The notes: a model not told the origin generated them from the sequence alone. A DNA stretch of 64,000 nucleotides from Chrysoperla carnea (GCF_905475395.1 NC_058342.1:21424640-21488639); one strand, 5' to 3'; shown: positions 48,701 to 60,109, numbered from the stretch's first letter. A program made the numbers and translations.

Positions 48701-51700
48701 CAAGGTATATTAAGTTTAGTCTCAAGTTTGTAACGCTTAAAAATATTGATGCTACGAACAAAATTTTGGTATAGGTGTTCATAAAATCACCTGATTAATC
48801 CATTTCTCAAAAACGAAAATAGATATCAAGCTGAAATTTTTATAGCGTGCTCAGGACGTAAAAAGCGAGGCTAAGTTCGAAAATGAGCAACATAGGTCAA
48901 TTGGGTCTTGGGTCCATAAGATCCATCTTGTAAACCGTTAGAGATAGAACAAAAGTTTAAATGTAAAAATAAGTTCCTTATAAAAAAATAAACAACTTAT
49001 GTTAGAAACATTTTTTCGTAAACGTCACTGTTTATCAGCGAGGACGCAAATTAGAACATAACTTCGGTGTCCATTTTCTCCAAAACTTTTCGTTCTCTCG
49101 ACTTTTGATATCTCAGCTTATTTTATGACGACCGAGCTTTCATTTTTCCTTGGAAAAGGATTATTTTAGAGAAAAAGTCACAACCCCTCCTTTCCATTAT
49201 TATAATAATTTAATTTAATTGTAAATAGAAATTCGTAAAATTGTGAGAGAACTCATTGTTTATAAGGTTCAAAGTAAAGTGAATACGTAACAGATATTGT
49301 TCGTTATAGAAGACTAATTTTCAAAATGGTGGGTCACTATAACCGTTATGTCGTTTTGTCCGATATTGTTTTAAACGCTATATATGTTTATATATACGTT
49401 TAAATTTTGATTCAGTTTGTACTTTGACAATTTGTTGTTGTAAGTTATGTCGTTACAATCCTTTACGACTGTATATAGTTTTTTAATTTTTTATAAATGA
49501 CTAGCTTGCTTACCAGGAAGATTTTTTGCCCAATGTATAGAAAGGAACAATAGACGAGAACCACTCTCACATATATAATGGGCATTTAAGTAAGCAGGCA
49601 TTGGGGCAGGTGTTTGTAAATTAAATGATACATGTTGATCGGTAAATATTGGTCCATCAATATTTGATTCAATTTCAGAAGGCACTTGCGGTAAATTATT
49701 GTTTGTATATCCCTGAACACGGGCCATTGATTCTAACGCTTTTGATATTATATTCTTTCGAGTTATTGTATCAGCAGTTTCCCATTGAACTTCGCTATCC
49801 ATCGATGCATCATCTTCCACAGCAACGCGACTTGGAGATACATTATAAGGCATATCACGAGGTATGGTACCTGAAAAAATTGTTAAAAATGTAATTTTTT
49901 ACACAACATTGGATCAAAGCGTACCTAGAAGAAGCAAATACGGCGTTAAAACAATTTGGAAACCTATGAAAATATCGGAAGCTAGAGGTTTATGTAAGAA
50001 ACAAAGGTTATAACTGATCGAAAGAGACATTTTTGGTGACCTTAAATTTATTCTAACTTTATAAACTGTGACAAACTGAGTATAATCACAGCTAGGCAAT
50101 TCGACTGTACTCGTCTGAAACTTACTGAGCTTAAGTGAGAAGAGTGGTGGGACTCTTGACAGGACTCTGTCGATTGAACTATCACCTTCATAACATGGGG
50201 ATCTCTAATGATCCCACTTGTAGAGCCTGTATGAACGATGACGAAACCTCCATAGATGTCGTTTGCACATACAGAAATCTACAGGGTGTTAGATTCAAAA
50301 TGGATTCGATACCTTGGATTCGTCAATCCTGAGAGAGATCCCGACGGAGAAGCTGTGAGCTTTCTGCGTGGCGTCTGGCCTCGACAAAATCTTTTAGTCT
50401 CGTCTTCGTGTGACAAGTCGTTCTCAAGGAGGGTACAGAGAACTCTAGGTCTAGGTGCTAAGGACCCACTTGCGGTACCCCTCTTTTGTTTTATTATTAT
50501 TATTATTCATTTCTGTATCGTTTAACATGGCTGGTAATACTATTCAAGCCTGTTTATTTTTTTATGACATATTGGTTTTTTTGCGTCCTATCTAATCCCT
50601 TTTGCAGTGTTAGTATTTTATTAGCGACAATTGTTTTCAATATATGTATTATAGGATTAAATTTTGATATTTTTCAATAAATTAAAAATATATAAAATAA
50701 ATAATATTAGTGTAGGCGTTAGCCCACGTCACGTTTGCAGTCTTATGTCCTCTAAATTTTGTTTCGGGGCTTTGTTCAGATCACAGCCGTTTGAGTCACT
50801 ATAATTAAAAACAGAGACCAAAGAAATTTTAAATTTTAAAAATATGATTATATGTTAATAAAAATACACTTTATTTAACAGGACATTAGAAGCCAATTTC
50901 ACCATGAAGTTGTTTCTTTATTAAAAAAAATTAATTGGATCATGTGATTAATGTATTTTTTTTAAATTTAGATCTATGACAAAGCTCTGCGATTTAAATT
51001 TTGGGGACATATAACTGCTCACGTAACATAGACTAGCGTTTAGACTAAATTCGACAAAAAAAAAAAAAAACAAAAATTAAAAACAAAAAGCATACCTAAT
51101 GCATTCAAATTGAACGCTGAAAACATAACACTGGGAACATTTTCCAATCCTAAATCTTTTCTAATGAATATTTTGTTTAATGAATTTTGTGAAAATGGCA
51201 TTGACAGTGCGTTCTTATTACTCTGATATTCTCTTTTATCGGGCATAGGTTTTCGTTCATGTTGAACAGCTATAAACAAACAAAACGGCAAATTAAACAA
51301 AACAATAAATAAATAAATAAACAGAAAATAAACAATCAAAAATTAAAAATCAAATGGGTTCTACTTCGTAGCACCCCCTTCCCCCAGCAATAAATAAAAT
51401 GGCCGCAAAAATTTACTTAAATTTCAGTAGTGTTAGCTGTCATCAGCATCTCTACTTTCACTCCTCCTCCCCATATCCCCTTGCGTAGGAGTTGCAGTTT
51501 TGTTATGTACACATTTGGGTGATATATTAAAAACAATCTTTGACGCTGGTTGTATATTTTGTCAATATTTGAAATTAATCGATGCACAACTTTTTAAGTT
51601 TTTGAAGCACATTCCGATAACGTCACGAAGTTTTCCGTCAACAACTCACTTTTTATTTTACTCTCCTGCATCTTCTAGGCAAGAATTTAGTTAATTCCAT

Positions 51701-53502
51701 GGCATAATTTTTCATTCGTGAAACTCCTGTACTACCTACTGTATCAAAATAATCAACCTTTCTAATATAATTAAGAAAACGAGTGGAAATAAATAATTGA
51801 CTGATTAATAAATTATTGAAATACCCATTACCCTTTATAGGCAATGTAGAATATCAGTACTTGTACTAATTTTTATAAATTACATAAGTTTTAAAAACAT
51901 CTACATAGGATCGGTCGCCATTTTGATATTTGAATCACTCTTCGTACTATTTTTTATAAATTTCCTTTATTTTTGTATTTTTTAAATCTAAATGCTTTGA
52001 ACTTAATTTTTAAACAAATTAATGTTTCTCCGCTGATTGATTCGTTTAATATTAACGGATAGGTTTAGTATGAAATTAAAATTAAATGATTTTCTATTTG
52101 AAGCTACCTAGAAATTAGAGCCCTTATGGGAAAACAATGATATTTAAACCCTAGTAGTATCTACAGATTCTTGTAAATTACTTGAATTATTTTAGACATT
52201 TATACAACCATTAACGTAGAAAACGTTAAATAAATGTAAAAAATGATTTATATTGCGCATGTTCCTATTATCCAACATACGACTCCAGTTGTAAATAGGC
52301 TTTAAAGCTGAACTTACTTTGATACAAAGTTGTTTCATTCGAGCGACAGGCGATTTTAAAGTAACCATTTACAAAAAAAAAAATTTTATAAATTTAAAAC
52401 GAAGGACATATTACTAAAAGGTAGGTAGCTCTGATGTCACCGTGTGTTATCTACCGGATCTTTACAACGCTCTATTACATATAGCTTAGCCCAAAATAAA
52501 TCGATTTAGCTAAACATGCACCAGTAAAAATTGCTCCATTTTGGCGGTATACGCTCTTAAAGTTGCAATTTTGAAATAGCCTATTCTTTCATAACTTTCA
52601 TAAATGCGATTTTGATAAAATTTGGTGTGGTGACACTATTTTTCATACAAAACAACTCAAGTCAACCTTATATATAATATCAATTCGTGGGCGTAAATTT
52701 AGTATGGAATTTAGATGAAGTTAACTGTTTAATAGTCGTCCTATTAGCTCAGTTGGTATAGGCGTAACCAATTCCGTCTGCGGTATGCTTAGGGTAGCGG
52801 GTTCGATTAATTAAATAAATATTTATGATGAGCTGGTGTAGTGCATGGTATATGCATGAAGGAGGTGCACTCAGCCTCTGTGATTGAGCAGCTGATAAGT
52901 GGAATTATCAGCGTAAAGGTGGTAAAACACATATATGGTATCACAATGGGCTCTATAGCCTAAGTGTGTCCTTCGTGGACAGCCAATATAACTTGATTTA
53001 GCCTAACTGTTTACTACAAAAAAAGGTGCATAAGCATCGATTATTCTCATAGTTTACTCAAAATTTGCAATTTTAATCTTTGGTAGCAGCAAAATTGAGA
53101 CAAAAATTAAAATTCGAAAAATTATTAACAGACCTGTCAGACCTTTCAAGACTCACTATATTGTTATTATAATAATACTAGCATTTTAGAAATAATAAAA
53201 ATATACTCACAATCACTACGCATTCCACAGGCTAAACATTTTTGCAAACGACAATATTGACATCTATTACGATGGTGTTTAGTCACTTCACAATTTTTCG
53301 ATCCACGACATTGGTATCCTAATTGTTTTCGAATAGATCGTTTAAAAAAACCCTTACAACCTTCACAACTGATTGCCCCATAATGTCGTCCACTTGCTCT
53401 GTCACCACAAACCACACATAATTCAACAACAATTAATGAATGTGTATTCCCTGAGCTACGGGATTTTTCATTTAACATTTCCACCTTTATTGGTGTATTC
53501 AT
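45693..53502 (-). CDS. Hr78: Hr78-like (TR2/TR4 class, NR2C/D) orphan nuclear receptor, six coding exons
   Basis: This is a DNA-binding, ligand-regulated transcription factor acting in the nucleus. Joining minus-strand exons 53502-53211, 51269-51096, 49870-49514, 48482-48083, 47782-47661 and 45784-45693 gives 1437 bases: 478 residues plus stop. Every junction is GT-AG and all phases agree (1,1,1,2,1). Residues about 29-97 are a two-zinc-finger DNA-binding domain with P-box CEGCKG and the [13 protein letters not shown] helix typical of the TR2/TR4/Hr78 group. A hinge follows, then a ligand-binding domain from about residue 250 (motifs [26 protein letters not shown] and a final SVIPYIYAM helix). 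It is shorter than vertebrate TR2/TR4 (about 600 residues), mainly in the N-terminus and hinge. The start is the first ATG of an exon opened by an AG acceptor at 53513-53514, so a 5' UTR exon must lie further upstream. Two sumoylation-type sites (IKVE near the N-terminus, IKME near the C-terminus) are visible. The subfamily call is confident; the exact ortholog is inferred. Confidence 0.92.
45883..46012 (-). mobile_element. SINE relative sharing the family 1 tail
   Basis: On the minus strand the segment ends GGTATCATAATGGACCCTGT, TCTTAGTGTGTTCC, ACAGCCACTCTAACCTAACC. This aligns with the 3' end of the family 1 SINE at moderate divergence. The 5' part differs and no tRNA head is visible. It lies in the last Hr78 intron, co-oriented with the gene. 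Confidence 0.6.
46010..46430. repeat. possible foldback element in the last Hr78 intron
   Basis: Segments around 46070-46120 and 46370-46420 are weak inverted matches (AATTTTTGACCGTTTA against TAAACGGTCAAAATTT). They flank AT-rich sequence. Confidence 0.35.
46679..46965 (+). mobile_element. tRNA-derived SINE (family 2)
   Basis: The head resembles a long-variable-arm tRNA (Ser/Leu type): A-box region CAAGTGGTCGAG and B-box region GGTTCGGACC. The body has CACTGTCGTCGCTTGG and a 3' block GTGGGTGGCCTCTG. Perfect 15-bp direct repeats CATATTTAATGAAAC (46664-46678 and 46966-46980) bracket it. It lies in the last Hr78 intron, opposite to the gene. Confidence 0.88.
47208..47493. repeat. 286-bp palindrome in the last Hr78 intron
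   Basis: TAATAGTATGAAAA at the left and its inverse at the right. The arms share GTAGTACT, TTTGAAAAT(T/C)GATGGA and GAGGGGG blocks. No coding capacity. Confidence 0.75.
47661..47782 (-). CDS. Hr78: Hr78 exon 5 (helices 10-12 of ligand-binding domain)
   Basis: This short exon joins in phase 2 and reads [20 protein letters not shown] followed by [21 protein letters not shown]. That is the dimer helix and AF-2-type C-terminal helix of this receptor group. The donor is GTATGT at 47660-47655. Confidence 0.9.
48083..48482 (-). CDS. Hr78: Hr78 exon 4 (core of ligand-binding domain)
   Basis: The acceptor TTTTGCAG is followed by [20 protein letters not shown], the helix 3-5 region, then [11 protein letters not shown]. 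Later helices follow, including [14 protein letters not shown]. The donor is GTAAGC at 48082-48077, phase 2. Confidence 0.92.
48690..49065 (+). repeat. dispersed repeat shared with 33.4 kb, copy 2
   Basis: This is the longer copy, with an additional segment around 48780-48860. It lies in the intron between Hr78 exons 3 and 4. Confidence 0.8.
49514..49870 (-). CDS. Hr78: Hr78 exon 3 (hinge and start of ligand-binding domain)
   Basis: The acceptor TTTTTTCAG lies at about 49871. The exon starts [11 protein letters not shown] and carries an acidic stretch ([14 protein letters not shown]). It ends with the first conserved ligand-domain helix, [19 protein letters not shown]. The donor is GTAAGC at 49513-49508, phase 1. 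Confidence 0.9.
50110..50515 (+). pseudogene. jockey/I-like LINE 3' end inside an Hr78 intron
   Basis: The plus strand reads [40 protein letters not shown], then after a frameshift RYLGFVNPE and [10 protein letters not shown]. This is the cysteine-containing region that follows the RNase H domain in jockey/I-type LINEs. The copy ends in an ATT-repeat run near 50495-50507. It sits in antisense orientation within the intron between Hr78 exons 2 and 3. Confidence 0.72.
51096..51269 (-). CDS. Hr78: Hr78 exon 2 (end of DNA-binding domain and hinge)
   Basis: The acceptor TTTATAG joins in phase with exon 1 to give SVQHERKP, the conserved segment just after the zinc fingers in the TR2/TR4 group. The remainder is hinge. 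The donor is GTATGC at 51095-51090, phase 1. Confidence 0.88.
52732..53003 (+). mobile_element. tRNA-derived SINE (family 1), second copy
   Basis: The head and body match the 10.2-kb copy, but sequence after the B box (CCCGCCGTCG in the first copy) is missing. The tail CCTAA is degenerate. Flanking direct repeats TAACTGTTTA (52722-52731, 53004-53013) support retroposition. It lies in the intron between Hr78 exons 1 and 2. Confidence 0.85.
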
Positions 53503-53512
53503 AATTATAAAC
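53211..53512 (-). CDS. Hr78: Hr78 exon 1 (coding start and DNA-binding domain)
   Basis: The exon opens after a T-rich acceptor ending in TTTTTAG. It has ten bases of 5' UTR and then ATG at 53502. It encodes [10 protein letters not shown] and nearly the whole zinc-finger domain, ending in GMRSD plus one base before donor GTGAGT (53210-53205). All eight zinc-binding cysteines are present. Confidence 0.92.
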
Positions 53513-54061
53513 CTAAAAACATATAATGTTTTTTTAAAAATTAGTTCAACTTCAAAATCAATTAACCATAAATTAAAATTACCTACCTGACGTTTTAACA
53601 CTTAAAATTTTTTTTAAAATAAATACAAACTAATTGAGTATCACAAAACATAAATCGTTAACATTTTCTTAAAATCATATTTTTAATTAAGTTTTTCATA
53701 TTTTAAAATAAATAAAAGATATATAAAATATAACAAGCAGTGTCTTTACATTCCTTGATTTTTACATGTTAAACAATTATGTGAAAGGTCAACATTTAAT
53801 TTCCCCTAAAATTTACACAAGAAATATCCCTGCTTATCTTCATATTCTTCAACTTAAGGTCTACTCTACATATATGAATAGTAAGATTGTACGCCATTTT
53901 GATGCAAACGCCAAATAGAATGTTCTCAAATACTATTTTTAAATTAAGGTAATTTTTTTTAAATAATTTATCTATTACATCATTGTTACACGAAAATTAA
54001 CATACTTGATGAAATAAAATTGATATTTTTTTCAAATATCAATTATACATATACTATAATA

Positions 54062-54376
54062 TACAGAATGTTCGATTTACATCTAGGCATATAAAAATCC
54101 ACGAGTATGACAGAGTACATTCGTTAAGCAATGCATCTAAGTAAGAGGTATTATAGGTGTTATATTGCAAAAGTGACTTATATCGTGGCTTATCTGCTGT
54201 AGTTCATCTATTCAACTAAGAAACTCCCACTCTCCAAGCGTCTTACAACCATCTCAACACATATGGAAGCTTCAACACATGTATATAATATCACCCATTT
54301 AGATGCATTGCTTAACGCATGTATTCTGTCATACTCATGATATTCATATACCTAGATGTAAATCGAACATTCTGTA
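54062..54376. mobile_element. MITE with ~100-bp TIRs, copy 1
   Basis: TACAGAATGTTCG and its inverse at the ends, with inner TIR words TTACATCTAGGCATATA, GAGTATGACAGA and CGTTAAGCAATGCATCTAA. It lies between Hr78 and the zinc-finger gene. The second copy is at 58.6 kb. Confidence 0.82.
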
Positions 54377-55147
54377 TAATATACCATAATACATAGAATT
54401 ACCGTCATGTGATCAGCGGTATAAAATTTAAAATGTTAAATTTTGAATATTTTATTGACATCTATCGTCTGTGATTCGTTTGTGACTAATTAATTAAAAA
54501 GAAATTAATGGTTTTAATTATGAGCTTGTGATTACCAAACATTATTTATAATTGATCGGAGATAGACTTTCAGATACTCAATCGACAGGAAATCTTGGGG
54601 TCGTAAGTACTATTATAATATTAATATTGTTGAAAATAAAAATATTTGAATCGAAAATAAATTTAATTTAGTCTCGTCTTGATCGCATAAAACAACTCCC
54701 AACTTCCTGTGAGGAATGGGATTTTAAATAATGTTTTTCTATTCATAAACTCAAAATTAAATCAGAAATTACTTAAGGGCTTATCAGTTTCAAATGAAAA
54801 TAAAGTTTTCGCAAATTGTGAAATCAATAAAAAGTGATATTTATTATGATTACAGCTGTAGCAAACCATACGTAACGCATACTGAGTAACGGATTCGGGT
54901 ACTCCATCTAATACCGAGTATTGAACTTCAATTACTTAGCCGCTCATTAACCCCGACCCAAATCATTAGATCCCGAAAGATCTAAACGGAAGCCATTTAT
55001 TGATGCCAAAAACGTTAAAAAAAACTATCAATTTACTGAGATGTAAGGAAAAAAAAATTGTATTTTTGAAAATATTTTATTAAATGATAATTTTACCAAG
55101 ATAATACACTCTATGACTAAAAGTTTATATCGGAAAGAATTTCTCTA

Positions 55148-55432
55148 CAGTAAGAGCCATGGAGGTTAAAAAGAAGGAGAACGATGGCTGTAGGAAATAG
55201 TGTCCCAGAAATACGGACAAAATAAGTGAGGCGCTGCGATCGCTAAGTTATCTCAATAAAAGCGGGCTATTGTTAAATTTGTACATTATGCAAGTAATTT
55301 CCTCTACTTATACTCATAAACAGCTAACTTCGCAGATACTACTTACCGATGAATTTTCAGGGACAGGCGCGCTAATGCTTTAGCGCGTAGCGATCGTTCT
55401 CCTTCTCTCTAACATCCATGATAAGAGCACTG
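55148..55432. mobile_element. MITE with CAGT ends and TA flanks
   Basis: Ends of about 38 bp are inverted repeats (CAGTAAGAGCCATGGAGGTT against CAGTGCTCTTATCATGGATG, both leading to AGAAGGAGAACGAT), and TA lies on each side. It is upstream of the zinc-finger gene. Confidence 0.7.
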
Positions 55433-55827
55433 TACTGTGTTCGCAGTGCATAACGGAACGCACCATTCTGTTAACAAATATGATAAAAATGGTGTACATA
55501 TTTATATCCCACGTTTTGAAAAATATACGAATTAAGTATTTAAATAAAAGTTATTTTTCTTTTTCAATTTGTTATTCATATATATTAACAGATTATGAGA
55601 CTTAGTTTAGTTTAAAAACAAGTATATTAAGTTTTTTTGAAAAAATAAGAGTCATGCATGTATTTAGTTTTATGGTTAAGTTTGGAGTGTTTGTGAATGT
55701 AAAAATAAAGTTAAACTAGAAAGAGTTTATCTACAAAATAAATTTTACATAGTGAAAATGTTATTAAATTTATGAATTAAATTGGATTCTTTACTGTCTA
55801 AATTTCATATAATATCTAAAAAGTAGA

Positions 55828-55873
55828 ATGGATCCTGTTAATTTAAACCAACCCAATCAACAGTCACTTTTTG
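55828..55873 (+). CDS. zinc-finger gene exon 1
   Basis: This 46-base first coding exon is followed by the donor G|GTAAAT. An in-frame TAA lies 18 bases before the ATG. The assignment rests on start context, donor and phase agreement with the long second exon, not on homology. Confidence 0.65.
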
Positions 55874-58055
55874 GTAAATTTCTTTTTCAAGACTTTATTT
55901 ATCAATTTTAATTCGGAGTGTCCATTGCCAACCGCAACTGATATCCTTTCATATAACTAAAATAAAACCCATGTCTATAATTTCAGACACGGATATCCGT
56001 GATTATACAATTAGAGTCACGGATTGAGAATTTTCTCTCGCGTGGTCTCATCGTGGGTCGAGTTAGCATAGGTCTGAGGATTTTTTGGTCTTTGCGTTCA
56101 CCTTGTGTTGACATCCATTCTGTGATCCTTAAAGGCACGGATATCCGTAGCGGGTGGCAATAGAAGCACTTTTTTTTTTATAATTATTTGTTTTTAATAT
56201 TTTTTTCGTATTTATTTTCACTACAGATTTAAATACCAATGATGGTGAATTTTATAATGATATTGATAAAAAAATGGACATACAAAAATTACATTCAGGG
56301 TTATTAATTAAAGATGAAGGCAATGAGTCAGATACTGAGGACAATGAAATTTATTCAAATATTGATGAAATCGAAAATTATTCAAATGGTGATGAAATGA
56401 TGGATATTGATGATCAATATATAAATAAAAATGAGAAAACAGTAAACCTAAAAAAACATATCAATGACATTAAAATTGAAAAACTACATTCCGAATTAAT
56501 TATCAAAGATGAAGACAATGATGAATTAATGGAAGAAACTAGTGATGAAATTGGAGAACAAGATGCGTGTTCAAGCGACGATGACAAAAATTATTCAGAT
56601 AACGATGAAATTTCAGAAGAATCATCAGATAATGATGAATTTTATGGCGGAAAACAATACACTGGACAAAAACCTTACGCATGTGATATTTGTGATAAAA
56701 AATTTCGATTTAAAAGCTTTTTAAAAAGACATAAATTAATCAAGCATGAATTAATTGATATCGTTAAAAAATATTTTTCATGTGATATTTGTGACAATAA
56801 ATTTACTACAGAATTCGATTTAGGTAGACATCTGAAACGTTACACTGACGAAGAAAGATATCCGTGTAATATTTGTAATAAAACATTTCACAAAGACGAA
56901 GATTTATTTTTACATGGCAAACGATTTCATTCAATTGAATTAGAATTATATGTATGTGATGTTTGTGATAAAAAATTTCCTAAAAAGAGCAGTTTAAGTC
57001 GGCATAAAGAAATTCATACTGAAGAAAAACGATTTTCCTGTGATGTTTGTGATAGAAAGTTTACTTATGTTTCTAATTTATCTCAACATAAACGAATACA
57101 CACCGGAGAGAAACCATATTCATGTGATGTCTGTGATAAGAAATTTAGTGGTCGAAATAAACTGAAAAGACATAAGCAAACTCATAGCGAAGAGAGACCG
57201 TGTTCATGTGATGTTTGTGGTAAGAAATTTCGGAACAACAGCGGTTTAAACCATCATAAATTAATCCATACTGATGTGAAACCATTTTCTTGTGATAATT
57301 GCGATAAAAAATATATTACATCTAGCGCTTTAAAAACTCATAAACTAACTCATTCGGGAAAGAAACCATTTTCGTGTGATGAATGTAATAAAAAATTTCT
57401 TACAGCGGATTATTTAAACAAACATATACAAATTCATCGTGAAAAACGTTATTCATGTGATATTTGTAGTCAAAAATTTACCGAAAAAGGTACTTTAAAG
57501 AGGCATCAATTAACTCATACTAAAGAAAAACGATATTCATGTGATATTTGTAATAAGAAATTTGCTCTTAAATGGACTTTAAATACTCATATATATACAC
57601 ATATCGGTGAAAAATTACATTCATGTGATATTTGTAATAAAAAGTTTTCCCAAAAAACCGGTTTAATATCACATAAAAAAAGACATAGTGGTAAAAAACC
57701 ATTTTCATGTGAAACATGTAAGAATAGATTTGTTGATAGAAGTAGTTTAGTTCGACATCAACGGATTCATACTGGAGAAAAACCATTTTCATGTGAAATT
57801 TGTGATAAAAAATTTACTTACAAACATAATTTGACTGAACATAAACGACTCCATAGTAAGAAACAACAATTTTCATGTAGTGCTTGTGATAAAACATTTA
57901 TCAAGAAAATCAATTTCATCAAACATAAACGAAATCATTATGGAAAATCACCATTTTCATGTGATGATTGTGATAAAATATTCACGGATGAAAATCTTTT
58001 AAAGAATCATAAACATGCAAATATAATTGTTGTAATGAAACATTTCGTCTTATAG
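55828..58055 (+). CDS. C2H2 zinc-finger protein, two coding exons, 624 residues
   Basis: Probably a nuclear DNA-binding protein; target unknown. Exon 1 (55828-55873) encodes MDPVNLNQPNQQSLF and ends at donor GTAAAT. Exon 2 (56227-58055) follows acceptor CACTACAG in matching phase, giving 1875 bases in all. The ATG at 55828 is the first after an in-frame TAA. Residues about 16-165 are acidic, with a duplicated motif (LHSGLLIKDE / LHSELIIKDE). From about residue 166 to the end run 16 fingers of CDICDKKF type, mostly joined by HTGEKPF-like linkers. Finger 2 has Tyr for the last zinc-binding His, and finger 16 lacks a normally spaced final His. No KRAB, ZAD or BTB domain is visible, so the family cannot be narrowed. 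It lies head-to-head with Hr78, about 2.3 kb away. Confidence 0.9.
55926..56165. mobile_element. possible MITE in the zinc-finger gene intron
   Basis: ATTGCCAACCGCAACTGATATC at one end and the inverse of ATTGCCACCCGCTACGGATATC at the other. An extra ACGGATATCCGT palindrome lies inside. No coding capacity. Confidence 0.45.
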
Positions 58056-58170
58056 TTTCATCGAATTTTCGAGGATAAAGGAAAATCGTATTCCGCATGG
58101 CTAGAATGGAATTCTCGACCCTTGTTGAAAATGGCTATAATTTTTTGTATCTTCTAGTTAAAGACGCCTT

Positions 58171-58455
58171 AGACCGGCTCAGTGGTCGAGCGGTCTAATT
58201 CGTTAGTCTTTGACTGTTTGGCTACTGACTGGGAGGTTGCGGATTCGAATCCAGGCAGTGACAGTGTGAGAAATTACATCACACTGTCGTCGCTTGGATA
58301 AGAACGAAGTAGCCGGCTCCACTCACATCATGACAATTTAATTGCATATTGAATGTAGTTTAAAATAAAATAAATAAAGATTTAAAAAAATAATTTTGTG
58401 GGTGGCCTCTGTTATAGACTGTTATTTGAAAAAACGGAGGTTAAACCCACTTATT
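58171..58455 (+). mobile_element. tRNA-derived SINE (family 2), second copy
   Basis: It matches the 46.7-kb copy, with better preserved promoter boxes (CTCAGTGGTCGAG and GGATTCGAATCC). It has the same CACTGTCGTCGCTTGG body and GTGGGTGGCCTCTG end. It begins about 115 bp after the zinc-finger stop codon, so it may lie in or next to that gene's 3' UTR. I could not find clear flanking repeats. Confidence 0.82.
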
Positions 58456-58571
58456 ATTATTTAGAGTATTATTTCTAATGGAGGAGTATATGTGTGTATT
58501 AATTGTATTGCATTTGACTATAGTAAGCAGTAAAAAAACTTGGTCGTAATTGTATAGCTTTATATACCACT

Positions 58572-58866
58572 AGTTCGAGTTACATCTAGGCATATAACTA
58601 TCACAAGTATAACAGAGTACATGCGTTAAGCAATGCATCTAAGTAAAAGGTATTATAGGTGTTATATAAAATTGCAAGTGATTTGTATTATGGCTAATCT
58701 GTTGTAGCTCATCTATTCAACTAAGAAACTCCAAGCGTCTTACAACTATATCAACGCATATCGAAGCTTCAACACATGTATATAATACCTCTCACTTAGA
58801 TGCATTGCTTAACGCATGTATTTTGTCATACTCGTGATATTTATATGCCTAGATGTCAATCGAACT
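58572..58866. mobile_element. MITE with ~100-bp TIRs, copy 2
   Basis: It matches the 54-kb copy across its length (TTACATCTAGGCATATAA, GCGTTAAGCAATGCATCTAA, CTATTCAACTAAGAAACTCC, GAAGCTTCAACACATGTATA). A short plus ORF at 58800 reads the right TIR and is not a gene. Confidence 0.82.
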
Positions 58867-58958
58867 CGTGCTGGAAAAGAACTACCTTAATAAAAATCAA
58901 ATTGAAACTGGATTTTCCTATTAAAAAAGTTATTTATATATTTAAGATTCAAATGATT

Positions 58959-59940
58959 TTAAAAGGAAAGTTCTTCAAAACCTTGGTTACTCATTTTTCT
59001 CCGATGGAATCTCCGTATCATTCCTCCAAAAGATAAAAGACGCTCTACAGATACGAGACTTGGTATATTGTTGATTGTTGGAAATGAATTCAAACATGTT
59101 AGAGACGTTTTGTTACTTTGCAGAGTTTTCAGATCAGATATGCAAGTAATATTGTTGTCAGTAGGAGAAGAGTCTGAATCTGCTAAAACTATGTAATATG
59201 ATTCATCTCTGTTTTCATCGTTTGAATGTCTAATTTTTCTAGTTGGGATAAGTTCTTCTACATCTTCTCTATGTTTTTTCGGAATCCATTTCATTAAAAA
59301 AAAAAGTAGGTGAGACACTAATGCTAATATTGAATCACTTGACGCTGGCTGTAATTGTAAACATTTTTTGAAGCGCTTGTTTATATTGGCTTCAATAATA
59401 TCTATCAAAACCCTACAATATTTCAAATTTTTAAGTTCTGGCATTAACCATCTATAATACGTATCCTCATCACTATCCAAACTTTGTATGGCTTCTACCT
59501 GAGACTTTAAAAGGTTAACTTATTTCAAAAAATCCCAGTTCATTGTCTTTGAAAATCGCTTATTTTAGATTTTTTATTGCTTCATTCAAGTTCTCCTTCA
59601 CAGCCAAGAGATCTATAATCGAATTATAACAGGAATTTCTTCGAGTTGCACAAAGGATGGTTGATGGTTTTCTTGTGGTATCGCGTTTCACACGCTTTGG
59701 AGCATAAATTCCGAAATGCGTGGCACTAAGAATAATTTTGTTATCGGATTTGTTTTATATCTGTACTGACAACAAATGCAACGTATGTGTCGCCCATCTT
59801 TCGTGACATGGAAGTAAACATTCATCCGTTTCATTTTCAAAAAAAAAAAGCTTTGGGAAAGTCTTCTTCGAACAAAATTCTTCCAACGCGTCGTTTTCGC
59901 GGTTTATTATGCTACTCGTTCTCAAGTTAATTTTCTTTTC
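58959..59940 (-). pseudogene. hAT transposase remnant (C-terminal half)
   Basis: The longest open part (58959-59480) ends with FPTINNIPSLVSVERLLSFG and RRKMSNQGFEELSF, the hAT dimerisation motif. Upstream, broken by stops and frameshifts, are LLAVKENLNEAIKNLK and, near 59800, ATHTLHLLSVQI. This is a different hAT family from the one at 62.9-64 kb. Confidence 0.78.
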
Positions 59941-60109
59941 TCTTCAGTTTTGTTATTTTTGTATTCTCTTTGTTTGAATCATGTACACAAGTATGTAGTA
60001 TTTCTTTATATAAGAACACTACGTGCAAAAGTATCGCCTAGATTCCGTATAGGTCTGTTGTAATATTTTTCAAGGACTAACGATTGGTTAGACCATCCTG
60101 TAGCTCGCC

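Larger units (their letters stand above)
53513..55827. other. intergenic region between divergent Hr78 and zinc-finger genes
   Basis: It should hold the 5' UTR exon(s) and promoters of both genes, none of which I can place. Two MITEs (54.1 and 55.1 kb) occupy part of it. Confidence 0.5.

Noticed and set aside
57568..57792. minus ORF inside the zinc-finger gene
   Set aside because: Antisense shadow of repeated finger sequence; the plus ORF at 56542-56724 is also an out-of-frame shadow.
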